Shown here piece by piece: positions 1 through 6,813 of a DNA stretch of 14,376 nt (within the stretch, counting starts at the first letter, position 1; the number at the start of each line of letters is the position of its first letter). Both the position numbers and the translations under genes were made by a program. Source of the DNA: Desulfobacterales bacterium (GTDB taxonomy: Bacteria > Desulfobacterota > Desulfobacteria > Desulfobacterales > RPRI01); assembly GCA_030689795.1 (NCBI GenBank), contig JAUYEO010000032.1:1-14376 (forward strand), in the 5' to 3' direction. A model generated the notes under the pieces. The model ran no database searches, had not been told where the DNA came from, and saw nothing but the letters and a program-made list of their open reading frames with translations.

Positions 1-1706
1 TTACCTTTACGGCCGCAGCAGCAAAAAACATGAGGGACAGGATTTCGGATTTTAACAAACCTGATCTCTACCTTTCTTACAAGAAACAGCCTAAACACAT
101 TAGGACAATGCACAGCTTGGGATATAAGATTGTAAGGGAGAATGCCACAGCGATTGGTCTTAAGGATATTGTTAAGGTTGTTACAAGCGAACGGCTTAGA
201 AATATTCTCATTGGAGATGCAGCGCAACTTGCTGGTCATGATAGGAATGATGGTAAGGAATCAGAGAGGTGTAGGCAGTTCGGCGTGTGCAATTTTTCAG
301 CCGAGGATAAGAAATGCCAGATCTGCAGAACGTATAAAAGTATCCTCAGGAGCTGTTCAGCCATCGATTATGACGAACAGATTCTTTTGGCATGTGATCT
401 TTTAAGAGAGAATGCTGAGCTTTTGGCAAAGTACCAATCGCAATGCAGGCATTTGCTGATAGATGAGTACCAGGATATTAATGCAGCACAGTTTAACCTT
501 ATCAACATGTTATCGAATGGACAGAGGGATGGTCTTTTTGTTGTAGGGGATGATGACCAAAGTATCTATTCGTGGAGAGGCGGCTCGCCTGAGTTTATTA
601 GAGGATTTGAGAAATTTTTTGGTGAGGAATCAAGGATTGAAACTTTGAGGAAATCTTATCGCTGCCATAAGAATGTTCTTGAGGGTTCAATGTCAATTGT
701 GAAAAAATTTGATGCACATAGGAGGAATAAGGGCGAGTTTGAATATGCTGTCGAGGATGGTCCTAAAATTCAGATTCATAACGCTCCAAGCGATGATAAG
801 GAAGCGGTGTTGGTGCGGTCTATTGTTGAGAGAGTTTTGCCTTCTATGGATGTGCTGATATTGTTTCCGCATAAGAGTTTCTCCTCAGCAGTTACTCAGG
901 AGCTTAGAAAAGCTGGAATAGGTTTTTCCGCTCCTTTTGTTTTGCCAGGAGAGGGGCTTCCTCTCATCTCGGTCCTTTCCGATTGGTTGGTGGATTATGG
1001 TGACAGTCTGGCGTTTCGTGAACTTTTAGAGGCATTGATTGATAATCCCGCGAGTGGGATTCCATCCAGATTGGTAAGGAAAGCTGAAAAGAAAGAAGAA
1101 AGGCAGGAAGCCTTCAGGAAAATAAGCTGTCTCTGGGAGCGTGTCATTAAGGAATCAGTACCAAGCCTGTGGGGAAGCCTTGATGTTGAGAAGGAAAATG
1201 ATGTGCTGTACAGGATAGCATTTGATAAGTTTTCGGAAGTGCTCGCTCTTTATAATAATACGAATGATCCTGCGAGCTTTGTTGCTCAAATTATAAACAC
1301 CTTAGTACCGTGGAAACAGACATCAGGTTTCTTAAAGGAGGTGGATAGTTGGGTTGACACATCAGCTCTATTTTCAAGTCGAACCCAGGGTACGGATGTT
1401 CAGTTGATGACGTTGCAAGGAGCTAAAGGTTTGGAAGCGAAGGTTGTCTGTGTTATCGGATTGGAGGATGGTATCATACCAAAAGGCGACGCTGATGAAA
1501 ATGCACTGGCAGAGCAGAGTCGACTTATGTTCGTTTCCATGACAAGGGCTATCGTGGAACTCCATCTTTTTCATGCTCGGAAGAGATCCGGTGGCTTGAT
1601 TTTTAAAAGCCCTTACAAAAAAGGTGGGCCTCCCGATATTAACAGATCGCGGTTTCTGGGTTATGTTCCTAATGAGTACAAAGAAGACAAATACCACCCT
1701 GCATAA
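1..1706 (+). CDS. UvrD/Rep-type superfamily 1 DNA helicase, 5' end outside window
   Basis: ATP-dependent 3'-5' DNA helicase of the UvrD/PcrA/Rep family, acting in DNA repair or, given its neighbours, possibly in defence. The frame is open to the window edge, and the residues before the first ATG (position 30) read TFTAAAAKNM, the family's motif Ia, so the true start and Walker A lie upstream. Counting from that ATG: motif Ib-like TMHSLGY at 26-32, Walker B DEYQD at 145-149, motif III GDDDQSIYSWRGG at 173-185, motif IV SYRC near 209, motif V around 459-484 and motif VI EQSRLMFVSMTRA at 495-507. The 558 visible residues make it shorter than the roughly 700 of UvrD/PcrA. An unusual four-cysteine cluster (C81, C87, C96, C99) lies between motif Ib and Walker B and could bind zinc. 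The 3' end looks natural. Family is certain; the specific role is not known. Confidence 0.93.
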   Translation, partial: TFTAAAAKNMRDRISDFNKPDLYLSYKKQPKHIRTMHSLGYKIVRENATAIGLKDIVKVVTSERLRNILIGDAAQLAGHDRNDGKESERCRQFGVCNFSAEDKKCQICRTYKSILRSCSAIDYDEQILLACDLLRENAELLAKYQSQCRHLLIDEYQDINAAQFNLINMLSNGQRDGLFVVGDDDQSIYSWRGGSPEFIRGFEKFFGEESRIETLRKSYRCHKNVLEGSMSIVKKFDAHRRNKGEFEYAVEDGPKIQIHNAPSDDKEAVLVRSIVERVLPSMDVLILFPHKSFSSAVTQELRKAGIGFSAPFVLPGEGLPLISVLSDWLVDYGDSLAFRELLEALIDNPASGIPSRLVRKAEKKEERQEAFRKISCLWERVIKESVPSLWGSLDVEKENDVLYRIAFDKFSEVLALYNNTNDPASFVAQIINTLVPWKQTSGFLKEVDSWVDTSALFSSRTQGTDVQLMTLQGAKGLEAKVVCVIGLEDGIIPKGDADENALAEQSRLMFVSMTRAIVELHLFHARKRSGGLIFKSPYKKGGPPDINRSRFLGYVPNEYKEDKYHPA

Positions 1707-1811
1707 ACATGAGTCATCGGAATCGCGACTTGACATCTGACAAATCGGGAGTCGATGCATTGATTTTCAACGATAAAACTCTGGACATGCTTCATTAACA
1801 GGAACATTGCC

Positions 1812-1976
1812 ATGCCCGTACGCAATTTGCACAAGAACTCGTTTGACGAAGGGACACTCGACAAGCTGGATCTTTACCGGGAGTACCTGCGTGAGTGGCT
1901 GCCGGTGTTCATCAATGGATCATCTACCTGCTGGGATCGAATTCTGATATTAGAGAAAACTTGTGTGCTGAACTAA
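1812..1976 (+). pseudogene. Truncated remnant resembling the N-terminus of a three-Cys-motif partner protein (TcmP)
   Basis: A 54-codon frame starts at the ATG at 1812. Its first 35 residues (MPVRNLHKNSFDEGTLDKLD, then LYREYLREWLPVFIN) resemble from memory the start of TcmP proteins, putative methyltransferase-like partners of radical SAM or phage-type three-Cys-motif proteins, which normally run to about 250-350 residues. After VFIN the frame no longer resembles the family and stops, with no glycine-rich motif following, so this is a 5' fragment. It lies between the helicase and the DUF1016 nuclease, in the same direction, and fits a locus that has lost segments. Alternative: a chance short ORF. 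Recognition rests on a short stretch, so confidence is moderate. Confidence 0.45.
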
Positions 1977-2012
1977 ATAACACTTGTGGGGAGAATCTGA
2001 AGGGGATCGGCT

Positions 2013-3170
2013 ATGAGTTCTGATCTGATTATTGATAAGGAATATAAATCCTGGCTGTCTGGTATAAAGCTCAAAGTCCGGAATGTGCAAATCAAGGCGG
2101 CTTTAAAGGTACAGACCGAGCTTCTCAATTTCTACTGGGAGCTTGGCGCCGACATAGTGGTAAAACAGACAAAGGCCAGGTGGGGAGATGGGCTGATTAA
2201 ACAACTCAGCAGAGATTTAATGGCTGAATTTCCTGAAATGAAGGGCTTTTCCAAGAGAAATCTGGAGCTTATACGACAATGGTATCAGTTCTACAGTTCA
2301 GCAACCCTATCAAACCAAATTACGCAACAAGCTGTTTCGCAATTACCGGCAGAGCAAAAAGTCAAACAACCTGTCGGACAAATTCATGATGCTGAAAAAA
2401 GCCAACAAGTTGTTGACCAAATAGAACAACCGGCTTTCCCTCAGATCACTCAAATTCCCTGGGGGCACAACATAGCCATTATTGCCAAATGCAAAAATAT
2501 CGATGAAGCGCTCTATTATGTGCAGTGTACCATCTCCCACAACTGGAGCCGCAGCGTTCTGGTGCACCAGATAGAAAGCGGTCTGTATAAAAGGGAAGGC
2601 AGGTCGGTGCACAATTTTGCCCTTACCCTGCCAAAACCCCAATCCGATCTTGCCGTTCAGACACTCAAAGACCCCTATATCTTCGATTTCCTTATAATGA
2701 CCAAGGACTACACTGAACGGGATCTCGAAAATGCCTTGGTCTCTCATGTCAGACAGTTTTTGCTTGAGCTGGGTGTAGGCTTCGCATATATGGGTCAACA
2801 GATTGCCATGCAGGTCGGCGAGCGGGAATTTTTTGTCGATTTGCTCTTTTATCATACAAAACTGCATTGCTATGTCGTTGTTGAGTTAAAGGTCGTTGAC
2901 TTCGAGCCTGAGCATGCCGGGAAGCTCAATTTTTACATGAAGGCTATCGACAGCCAACTGAGAACCGAGCATGATCAGCCAACCATCGGCATCCTTATCT
3001 GCAAAAAGAAAGATAGAATCGTTGCCGAATATGCCCTAAGCGATATCAATAAGCCTATTGGTGTTTCTGAATACCGATTAACCGAAAGCATTCCCGATAC
3101 TTTCAGGGAAAGCTTGCCAACCGTAGAGCAAATTGAGGCGGAGCTAGGGGAGAGCGGTGATAAGTTCTAG
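2013..3170 (+). CDS. DUF1016/YhcG-type PDDEXK nuclease domain protein
   Basis: 385 residues, complete. The N-terminal part (about 10-100) is the DUF1016_N region, with the family-like stretches LLNFYWELGADIV and FSKRNLELIRQWYQFY. The middle has the conserved QIPWGHN (147-153). The C-terminal part is a PDDEXK nuclease fold with D276 in FFVDLLFYH and E291/K293 in VVVELKVVDFEPEHAGKLNFYM, the expected D-ExK catalytic set. An unusual glutamine-rich linker with repeated QxVxQ(I/L) units fills 101-146, where relatives are shorter. The start is supported by AGGGG at 2001-2005, seven bases before the ATG. DUF1016 genes often sit beside type I restriction genes, which matches the hsdS remnant downstream. 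The family's exact role is not settled: a nuclease role in defence or DNA processing is inference, while the fold and motif are clear. Length is close to the family norm, and the gene looks intact. Confidence 0.92.
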   Translation: MSSDLIIDKEYKSWLSGIKLKVRNVQIKAALKVQTELLNFYWELGADIVVKQTKARWGDGLIKQLSRDLMAEFPEMKGFSKRNLELIRQWYQFYSSATLSNQITQQAVSQLPAEQKVKQPVGQIHDAEKSQQVVDQIEQPAFPQITQIPWGHNIAIIAKCKNIDEALYYVQCTISHNWSRSVLVHQIESGLYKREGRSVHNFALTLPKPQSDLAVQTLKDPYIFDFLIMTKDYTERDLENALVSHVRQFLLELGVGFAYMGQQIAMQVGEREFFVDLLFYHTKLHCYVVVELKVVDFEPEHAGKLNFYMKAIDSQLRTEHDQPTIGILICKKKDRIVAEYALSDINKPIGVSEYRLTESIPDTFRESLPTVEQIEAELGESGDKF

Positions 3171-3240
3171 GAAATCAGTCAATATATGTGTATGTCAATA
3201 CGAGAAGGAACGCATGAAGCCAGAGTAGCGGGGGTTCTTC

Positions 3241-3852
3241 ATGAATGCTGTTTATAAATCTATGCCGTTAAATCTGAAAAAAATGAAATCAAATTCATCG
3301 GTAGCAATAATTGACCGCGAAAACAGACAGTATCCGGAGATACTGATTAAACGTCTGGGCAAAGATGCCCCGGACAGATTATGGGTTATCGGCAACCCGG
3401 AACTGCTTACCCTGTCTAAGACCGCTCTTTTCTGCTCGGGGCGTTGCCCCGGCGATGCCATTCTTGCGGCTTATGACCAGGCTCAGCAATGGCGGGAGAA
3501 GGGGCGTTGCGTCATCAGCGGTTTCCATTCAGCTATCGAGAGGGAGTGTCTGAACATATTGTTGCGCGGCTTGCAACCTGTTGTCATCTGTCCGGCACGC
3601 AGTATCGAAAATATGCGCATACCCGGAATATGGCGGCCTGCCGTTGCGGAGGGCCGTGTTCTGATGCTTTCGATGTTCTCCGCTTCAGAACACCGTATGA
3701 CCGCAAAACTATCCACACAGAGAAATCAGATGGTTGCGGCACTGGCAGACGAAATCTTTTTTATTCACATCACACCGGGCGGCCGATCGGCTCAACTTCT
3801 CGAACAAGCATCCAATTTGGGTATTCCGATTTATGGCGTTAATGGGGTCTGA
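3241..3852 (+). CDS. Short DprA/SLOG-like Rossmann-fold protein
   Basis: 203 residues covering the DprA-type Rossmann core only. DprA itself (about 300-375 residues) adds an N-terminal SAM-like and a C-terminal winged-helix domain, neither seen here. Visible motifs: FCSGRCPGD at 64-72 (the ligand-binding GSR-like turn), VISGFHSAIERECL at 91-104 (SG plus the following helix), CPAR at 117-120, SMFS at 144-147, then STQRNQMVAALADEI at 158-172, matching the DprA 'xxRNRxIAGL' helix, and TPGGRSAQL at 178-186. Full DprA loads RecA on single-stranded DNA. Short homologues are common in accessory loci and may bind nucleic acid or a nucleotide; the role here is unknown. The ATG at 3241 has only a weak upstream purine run (GGGGG at about 3230), and a later ATG at 3283 is possible because the conserved region begins after it. 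It follows the DUF1016 gene by 70 bases in the same direction. Intact frame. Confidence 0.82.
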   Translation: MNAVYKSMPLNLKKMKSNSSVAIIDRENRQYPEILIKRLGKDAPDRLWVIGNPELLTLSKTALFCSGRCPGDAILAAYDQAQQWREKGRCVISGFHSAIERECLNILLRGLQPVVICPARSIENMRIPGIWRPAVAEGRVLMLSMFSASEHRMTAKLSTQRNQMVAALADEIFFIHITPGGRSAQLLEQASNLGIPIYGVNGV

Positions 3853-4012
3853 GGTCAAGCAATGATAACCAATAGATATAATATGGATATAATGTAAATA
3901 TTTCTCTTATTTCGGAGCTATATTGAGCTTTTAAAGGCCAAAAAAGCATTATTGGTTATTTCCGGTGTAGGCAGCATAAAGAATTTAGAGAATAAATGGG
4001 GGAGTAAACGCC
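3853..4012. other. AT-rich non-coding stretch before the hsdS remnant
   Basis: No supportable gene. It carries two direct copies of GATATAAT (3875-3882 and 3886-3893), eleven bases apart. These contain perfect -10-like hexamers but have no convincing -35 partner on the plus strand. The frame starting near 3901 is open for about 55 codons but has no start codon or recognisable motif. It is probably eroded sequence of the former hsdS-bearing locus. Confidence 0.4.
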
Positions 4013-4179
4013 CTGCTCAAATTAATTGCCAAGAGGATAAACGAAAGCCACAATCATCTTGAAACCCTAAAAAGAGAGTTTGAAAACTCAAGCAGTTAAA
4101 GTCCGGCCTCCAAGACGATCTTCTCACTGGCCGGGTTCGTGTTCCGGAAACCATTATGGAAAAAGCGGTGAAAGCATGA
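4013..4179 (+). pseudogene. hsdS: 3' remnant of type I restriction specificity subunit gene hsdS, frameshifted
   Basis: HsdS is the DNA-recognition subunit of type I restriction-modification complexes. Only its C-terminal tail is left. In one frame (4013 to the stop at 4097) the sequence reads LLKLIAKRINESHNHLETLK, resembling the helical conserved region. In the next frame (from 4087) it reads LKQLKSGLQDDLLTGRVRVP and ends at TGA 4177-4179. The family's typical end is LKxLKSGLMxDLLTGxVxV, so the two pieces join if a single-base shift near 4080-4090 is corrected. Intact HsdS is about 400 residues; no upstream half, hsdM or hsdR is in the window. The stop overlaps the start of the following rhuM-like gene (ATGA), a normal operon junction that shows the two were once co-translated. 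The tail signature is quite specific; recognition is by eye. Confidence 0.68.
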
Positions 4180-4526
4180 AGTAGAAAAAACAATTGATCT
4201 GTAACAGTACGGCGGAGTTTCTTATTTTTACCGGCCAGGCCGGGGAGCAGAGCATAGAGGCCCGTTATGAGGATGAAACCATCTGGCTGTCGCAGAAGCT
4301 GATGGCGACCCTGTTCGATGTCGATGTGCGAACCGTGAGTGAGCACATGAAAAACATCTTTCAAAGCGGCGAATTACAGGAAGATTCAGTTATCCGGAAA
4401 TTCCGGAATACTGCTGCTGACGGTAAAAGTTATCTGACGCAGTTTTACAACCTCGATGCCATTATCTCCGTGGGTTACCGCATCAATTCCGTGCGGGCAA
4501 CCCAGTTCCGGCAGTGGGCGACACCT
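4176..4526 (+). pseudogene. rhuM: RhuM-family protein gene, broken: stop at codon 3 and 3' truncation
   Basis: RhuM proteins (named from a Salmonella pathogenicity-island gene, about 300-350 residues) are often encoded inside type I restriction loci; their function is unknown. The ATG at 4176 overlaps the hsdS stop, but the third codon is TAG (4182-4184). Reading through, residues match the family: STAEFLIF, ARYEDETIWLSQKLMATLFD, HMKNIFQSGEL, TAADGKSY and YNLDAIISVGYR, ending QFRQWAT at about 4503-4523, roughly a third of the protein. A TTG at 4194 could restart translation but has no good ribosome binding site. Beyond 4526 the same frame continues only as the antisense of the DUF5615/DUF433 genes, so the C-terminus is lost. 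The gene is very likely non-functional. Whether the amber codon or the deletion came first cannot be told. Confidence 0.8.
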
Positions 4527-4562
4527 GGCTGGGCCCGTGCATTCATCCACTATAAATCTCAT
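4524..4562 (-). pseudogene. N-terminal stub of a DUF5615 PIN-like toxin gene
   Basis: Directly after the DUF433 stop codon (TAG then ATG, no gap) on the minus strand an ATG at 4562-4560 opens MRFIVDECTGPA, matching the start of DUF5615 (PIN-like, predicted RNase) toxins, where the acidic residues in the first strand are part of the predicted active site. After about 12 codons, near 4527, the match ends and the sequence is the antisense of the rhuM fragment. The remaining 90-100 residues are absent, so no toxin can be made. DUF433-DUF5615 is a known antitoxin-toxin pairing in this gene order, which supports the reading despite its shortness. Confidence 0.72.
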
Positions 4563-4811
4563 CTATGCAGTCTCAACAGCCAGTGGCATAAACGCTGTGT
4601 TTTCCATGGATTGGGCGGCAAACAGCAGGCATGCCTGTATATCTTCCTGAGCCAGCCCGTCATATTCCTGCATAATTTCTGCTACAGTTGTGCCATGAGC
4701 CAGCAAGCCAAGAATGTATTCAACCGTAAGCCTCGTCCCTTTGATCACTGGCTTGCCTACCATAACTTTAGGATTAAAAGTTATGCGATCAAGTAACTTT
4801 TGTTCTTTCAT
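4563..4811 (-). CDS. DUF433 family antitoxin (orphan; toxin gene truncated)
   Basis: 82 residues, complete. DUF433 proteins are small helix-turn-helix-like antitoxins that usually pair with a DUF5615 PIN-like toxin and may repress their own promoter. Visible family motifs: ITFNPKVMVGKPVIKGTRLTVEYILGLL written in two parts, VMVGKPVIKGTRLTV (16-30) and YILGLLAHGTTVAEIMQEY (32-50), then DIQACLLFAA (57-66). The start has an excellent AGGAGG (4821-4826 on the plus strand) nine bases upstream and a TTGACA-17-TATCAT promoter. The next gene, DUF5615, is cut after about 12 codons, so this antitoxin has no partner here. It is still expected to be expressed. Family assignment is firm; DNA binding and autoregulation are inference. 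Confidence 0.88.
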   Translation of the reverse strand: MKEQKLLDRITFNPKVMVGKPVIKGTRLTVEYILGLLAHGTTVAEIMQEYDGLAQEDIQACLLFAAQSMENTAFMPLAVETA

Positions 4812-4832
4812 AAACGATTACCTCCTGAAATT

Positions 4833-4861
4833 ATGATATAAGACTTGCAGCCAGCTGTCAA
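4833..4861 (-). promoter_or_regulatory. Sigma-70 type promoter for the DUF433 gene
   Basis: On the minus strand TTGACA (4861-4856) is followed by a 17-base spacer and TATCAT (4838-4833), a near-consensus sigma-70 promoter. It lies just upstream of AGGAGG and the ATG of the DUF433 gene. The spacing and perfect -35 make this the best promoter in the window. Confidence 0.65.
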
Positions 4862-4881
4862 ACAATCAAAGGCTGTTTGAC
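4857..4881. promoter_or_regulatory. Inverted repeat overlapping the DUF433 -35 box, possible operator
   Basis: A perfect 8-base inverted repeat, GTCAAACA (4857-4864) and TGTTTGAC (4874-4881), with a 9-base spacer, overlaps the -35 hexamer of the DUF433 promoter. Toxin-antitoxin operons are commonly repressed by their antitoxin at such palindromes, so an autoregulatory operator is a reasonable inference. It is not followed by a T-run on the minus strand, so it is a poor candidate for a metG terminator. Confidence 0.42.
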
Positions 4882-4892
4882 GAGATCCGTGG

Positions 4893-6812
4893 TCAGCTGA
4901 GAGGTGTGCCGGGTTTTACCTTCCTGTCCAGAGTTGCAACAGTGCAGCCGTTTTCATCTGTTGCTGCCAGCAGCATCCCGTTTGATATAATTCCCATTAT
5001 CTTAGCGGGTTTAAGATTTGCAACCACCACCACCTGTTTCCCGACAAGCTCTTCCGGAGAATAGCTTGAGGCAATGCCTGCAACAATAGTTCTTGTTTCA
5101 CCCAGATCGATCTCAAGTTTAAGGATCTTTTTCGCTCCTGGAATCGATTCCGCGCCGGTTATGGTTGCAACCCTTAAATCAATTTTGACAAGCTGTTCTA
5201 TAGTTATTTCCGGTTTGATTTCAGGTGTTAAAACACCTGCCTTTTTCTCGGGCATTGAAGATTCATCCTTTTTCCTGTCGATCCTGGGGAAAAGAGAGAT
5301 TGATTTTGGAAGGCTTGTACCGGCTTTAATGCTGTTCCAGGTTTTAAGGCGCTTCATATCATAAAACGAATCGTCCGGATTTTGTCCCAGATGATACTGC
5401 ATGGTTTTTGCCGTGTCCGGCATGACCGGATAAATGAGACCCGATACGGTTCTCAATCCTTCAAGAAGACTTGATATGACGAATTCGAGCTGTTTTCTGC
5501 CTGATTTCTTTTTTGCGAGCACCCATGGCGCAGTAATATCTACATATTTATTCATAAGGCTTATGAAGTCCCAGACAGAAATCAAAGCCTTGTGAAAAGA
5601 GAAGCTCTCCATGGCTTTTTCATATTCTTCAACAAACGCGAATGCCTGTGACTTTAAGCCGCCCTCCAGTTCGCTTTCGGTTTCAGGGTCCGTTTGCGGG
5701 ACGATGCCTCCGAAATATTTATGAACCATTGTAATGACCCGCGAGAACAGATTTCCAAGATCATTCGCAAGGTCCGAATTCAACCGTAAAACGAGCGCCT
5801 CTTCGTTGAAACCGGAATCAAGGCCGAACACCATCTCTCTCATCAGAAAATATCTGAAGGCGTCAAGGCCGTATTTGTTTTTAAGAGAAAGAGGTTCTAC
5901 GACATTTCCAAGACTCTTTGACATCTTGCTCTGATCGACATTCCAGTAACCGTGAACATTAAGGTGCCTGTATACGGGTATTCCGGCCGCCTTGAGCATT
6001 ATGGGCCAGTATATTCCGTGAGGTTTTAAAATATCCTTTGCAACAATATGCTGGGCTGCAGGCCAGAATTTCCTGAAAAGTGCGCCGTCGGGGTAGCCGA
6101 GAGCCGATACATAATTGAGCAAGGCGTCGAACCAGACGTAGGTTACATATTTATCATCGAAAGGAAGCGGTATGCCCCATTCGAGACGGGTTTTCGGGCG
6201 TGAGATGCATAAGTCTTCCAGCGGCTCTTTTAAAAAGGAGAGGACTTCATTTTTATATCTTTCGGGGCGGATGAATTCGGGATTTTTCCTGATGTGATCG
6301 ATGAGCCAGTCCTGGTAACGGCTCATTCTGAAAAAATAGTTGGATTCCCTTATCAATTCCGGTTCCGTTTTGTGATCGGGACATTTCCCGTCGGAAAGCT
6401 CTCTCTCGGTGTAGAAGCGTTCGCAGCCGAAACAGTACAGCCCTTCATATTCGGAAAAATAGATATCTCCGGAATCATTAATTTTTTTCAGTATATGCTC
6501 AACGACTGCGATGTGAGAGGGATCTGTCGTGCGAATGAACGCATTGTAACTAATGTTCAATTCGGGCCACAGGTCTTTAAAAAGCCTGCTTATTTTATCC
6601 GAATATACTCCAGGGCTCAAATTCTCCCTTTCCGCCGCGCGCACGACTTTGTCTCCATGTTCATCCGTGCCTGTCAACAGAAAGGTGTCTTTGTTCTGCA
6701 TTCTATGATAACGGCAAACAACATCGGCGACAATTGTCGTATATGCATGCCCGAGATGTGGTTTGGCATTCACATAATAAATCGGGGTTGTGATATAAAA
6801 TGGATTCTTCAT
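4893..6812 (-). CDS. metG: Methionyl-tRNA synthetase with fused C-terminal tRNA-binding domain
   Basis: Charges tRNA-Met with methionine in the cytoplasm. 639 residues, complete. The class I signature HLGH is at 19-22 in the Rossmann catalytic domain and KMSKS at 296-300. The connective-peptide zinc knuckle has CFGC (127-130) and CPDH (144-147), the form with a single knuckle. An anticodon-binding helical domain covers about 340-480. After a charged linker (510-535), residues 538-639 form an EMAPII/Trbp111-like OB-fold tRNA-binding domain (IDLRVATI, NGMLLAA). This full-length architecture is normal for the family. The ATG lies one base after the ricT stop, so the two are probably translationally coupled. 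It is the last gene of the minus-strand series; no clear terminator follows. Confidence 0.98.
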   Translation of the reverse strand: MKNPFYITTPIYYVNAKPHLGHAYTTIVADVVCRYHRMQNKDTFLLTGTDEHGDKVVRAAERENLSPGVYSDKISRLFKDLWPELNISYNAFIRTTDPSHIAVVEHILKKINDSGDIYFSEYEGLYCFGCERFYTERELSDGKCPDHKTEPELIRESNYFFRMSRYQDWLIDHIRKNPEFIRPERYKNEVLSFLKEPLEDLCISRPKTRLEWGIPLPFDDKYVTYVWFDALLNYVSALGYPDGALFRKFWPAAQHIVAKDILKPHGIYWPIMLKAAGIPVYRHLNVHGYWNVDQSKMSKSLGNVVEPLSLKNKYGLDAFRYFLMREMVFGLDSGFNEEALVLRLNSDLANDLGNLFSRVITMVHKYFGGIVPQTDPETESELEGGLKSQAFAFVEEYEKAMESFSFHKALISVWDFISLMNKYVDITAPWVLAKKKSGRKQLEFVISSLLEGLRTVSGLIYPVMPDTAKTMQYHLGQNPDDSFYDMKRLKTWNSIKAGTSLPKSISLFPRIDRKKDESSMPEKKAGVLTPEIKPEITIEQLVKIDLRVATITGAESIPGAKKILKLEIDLGETRTIVAGIASSYSPEELVGKQVVVVANLKPAKIMGIISNGMLLAATDENGCTVATLDRKVKPGTPLS

Positions 6813-6813
6813 T

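Noticed and set aside
1..1706. Helicase as GajB of a Gabija system
   Set aside because: No GajA-like ATPase/TOPRIM gene is visible downstream and the motif wording is nearer to UvrD/PcrA; upstream sequence is not available.
1730..1758. TTGACA at 1730-1735 as promoter of the tcmP-like remnant
   Set aside because: No acceptable -10 hexamer at 16-18 bases downstream.
1895..2023. 42-codon open frame overlapping the DUF1016 start
   Set aside because: No start codon of quality and no recognisable motif; noted only as a possible tail of a lost gene.
4527..4796. Plus-strand continuation of the rhuM frame
   Set aside because: It is the antisense of the DUF433/DUF5615 genes, which have clear family motifs, a promoter and a ribosome binding site.
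4857..4881. Inverted repeat as a rho-independent terminator of metG
   Set aside because: The stem is A/T-rich and short, and no T-run follows on the minus strand; the overlap with the DUF433 -35 box suits an operator better.
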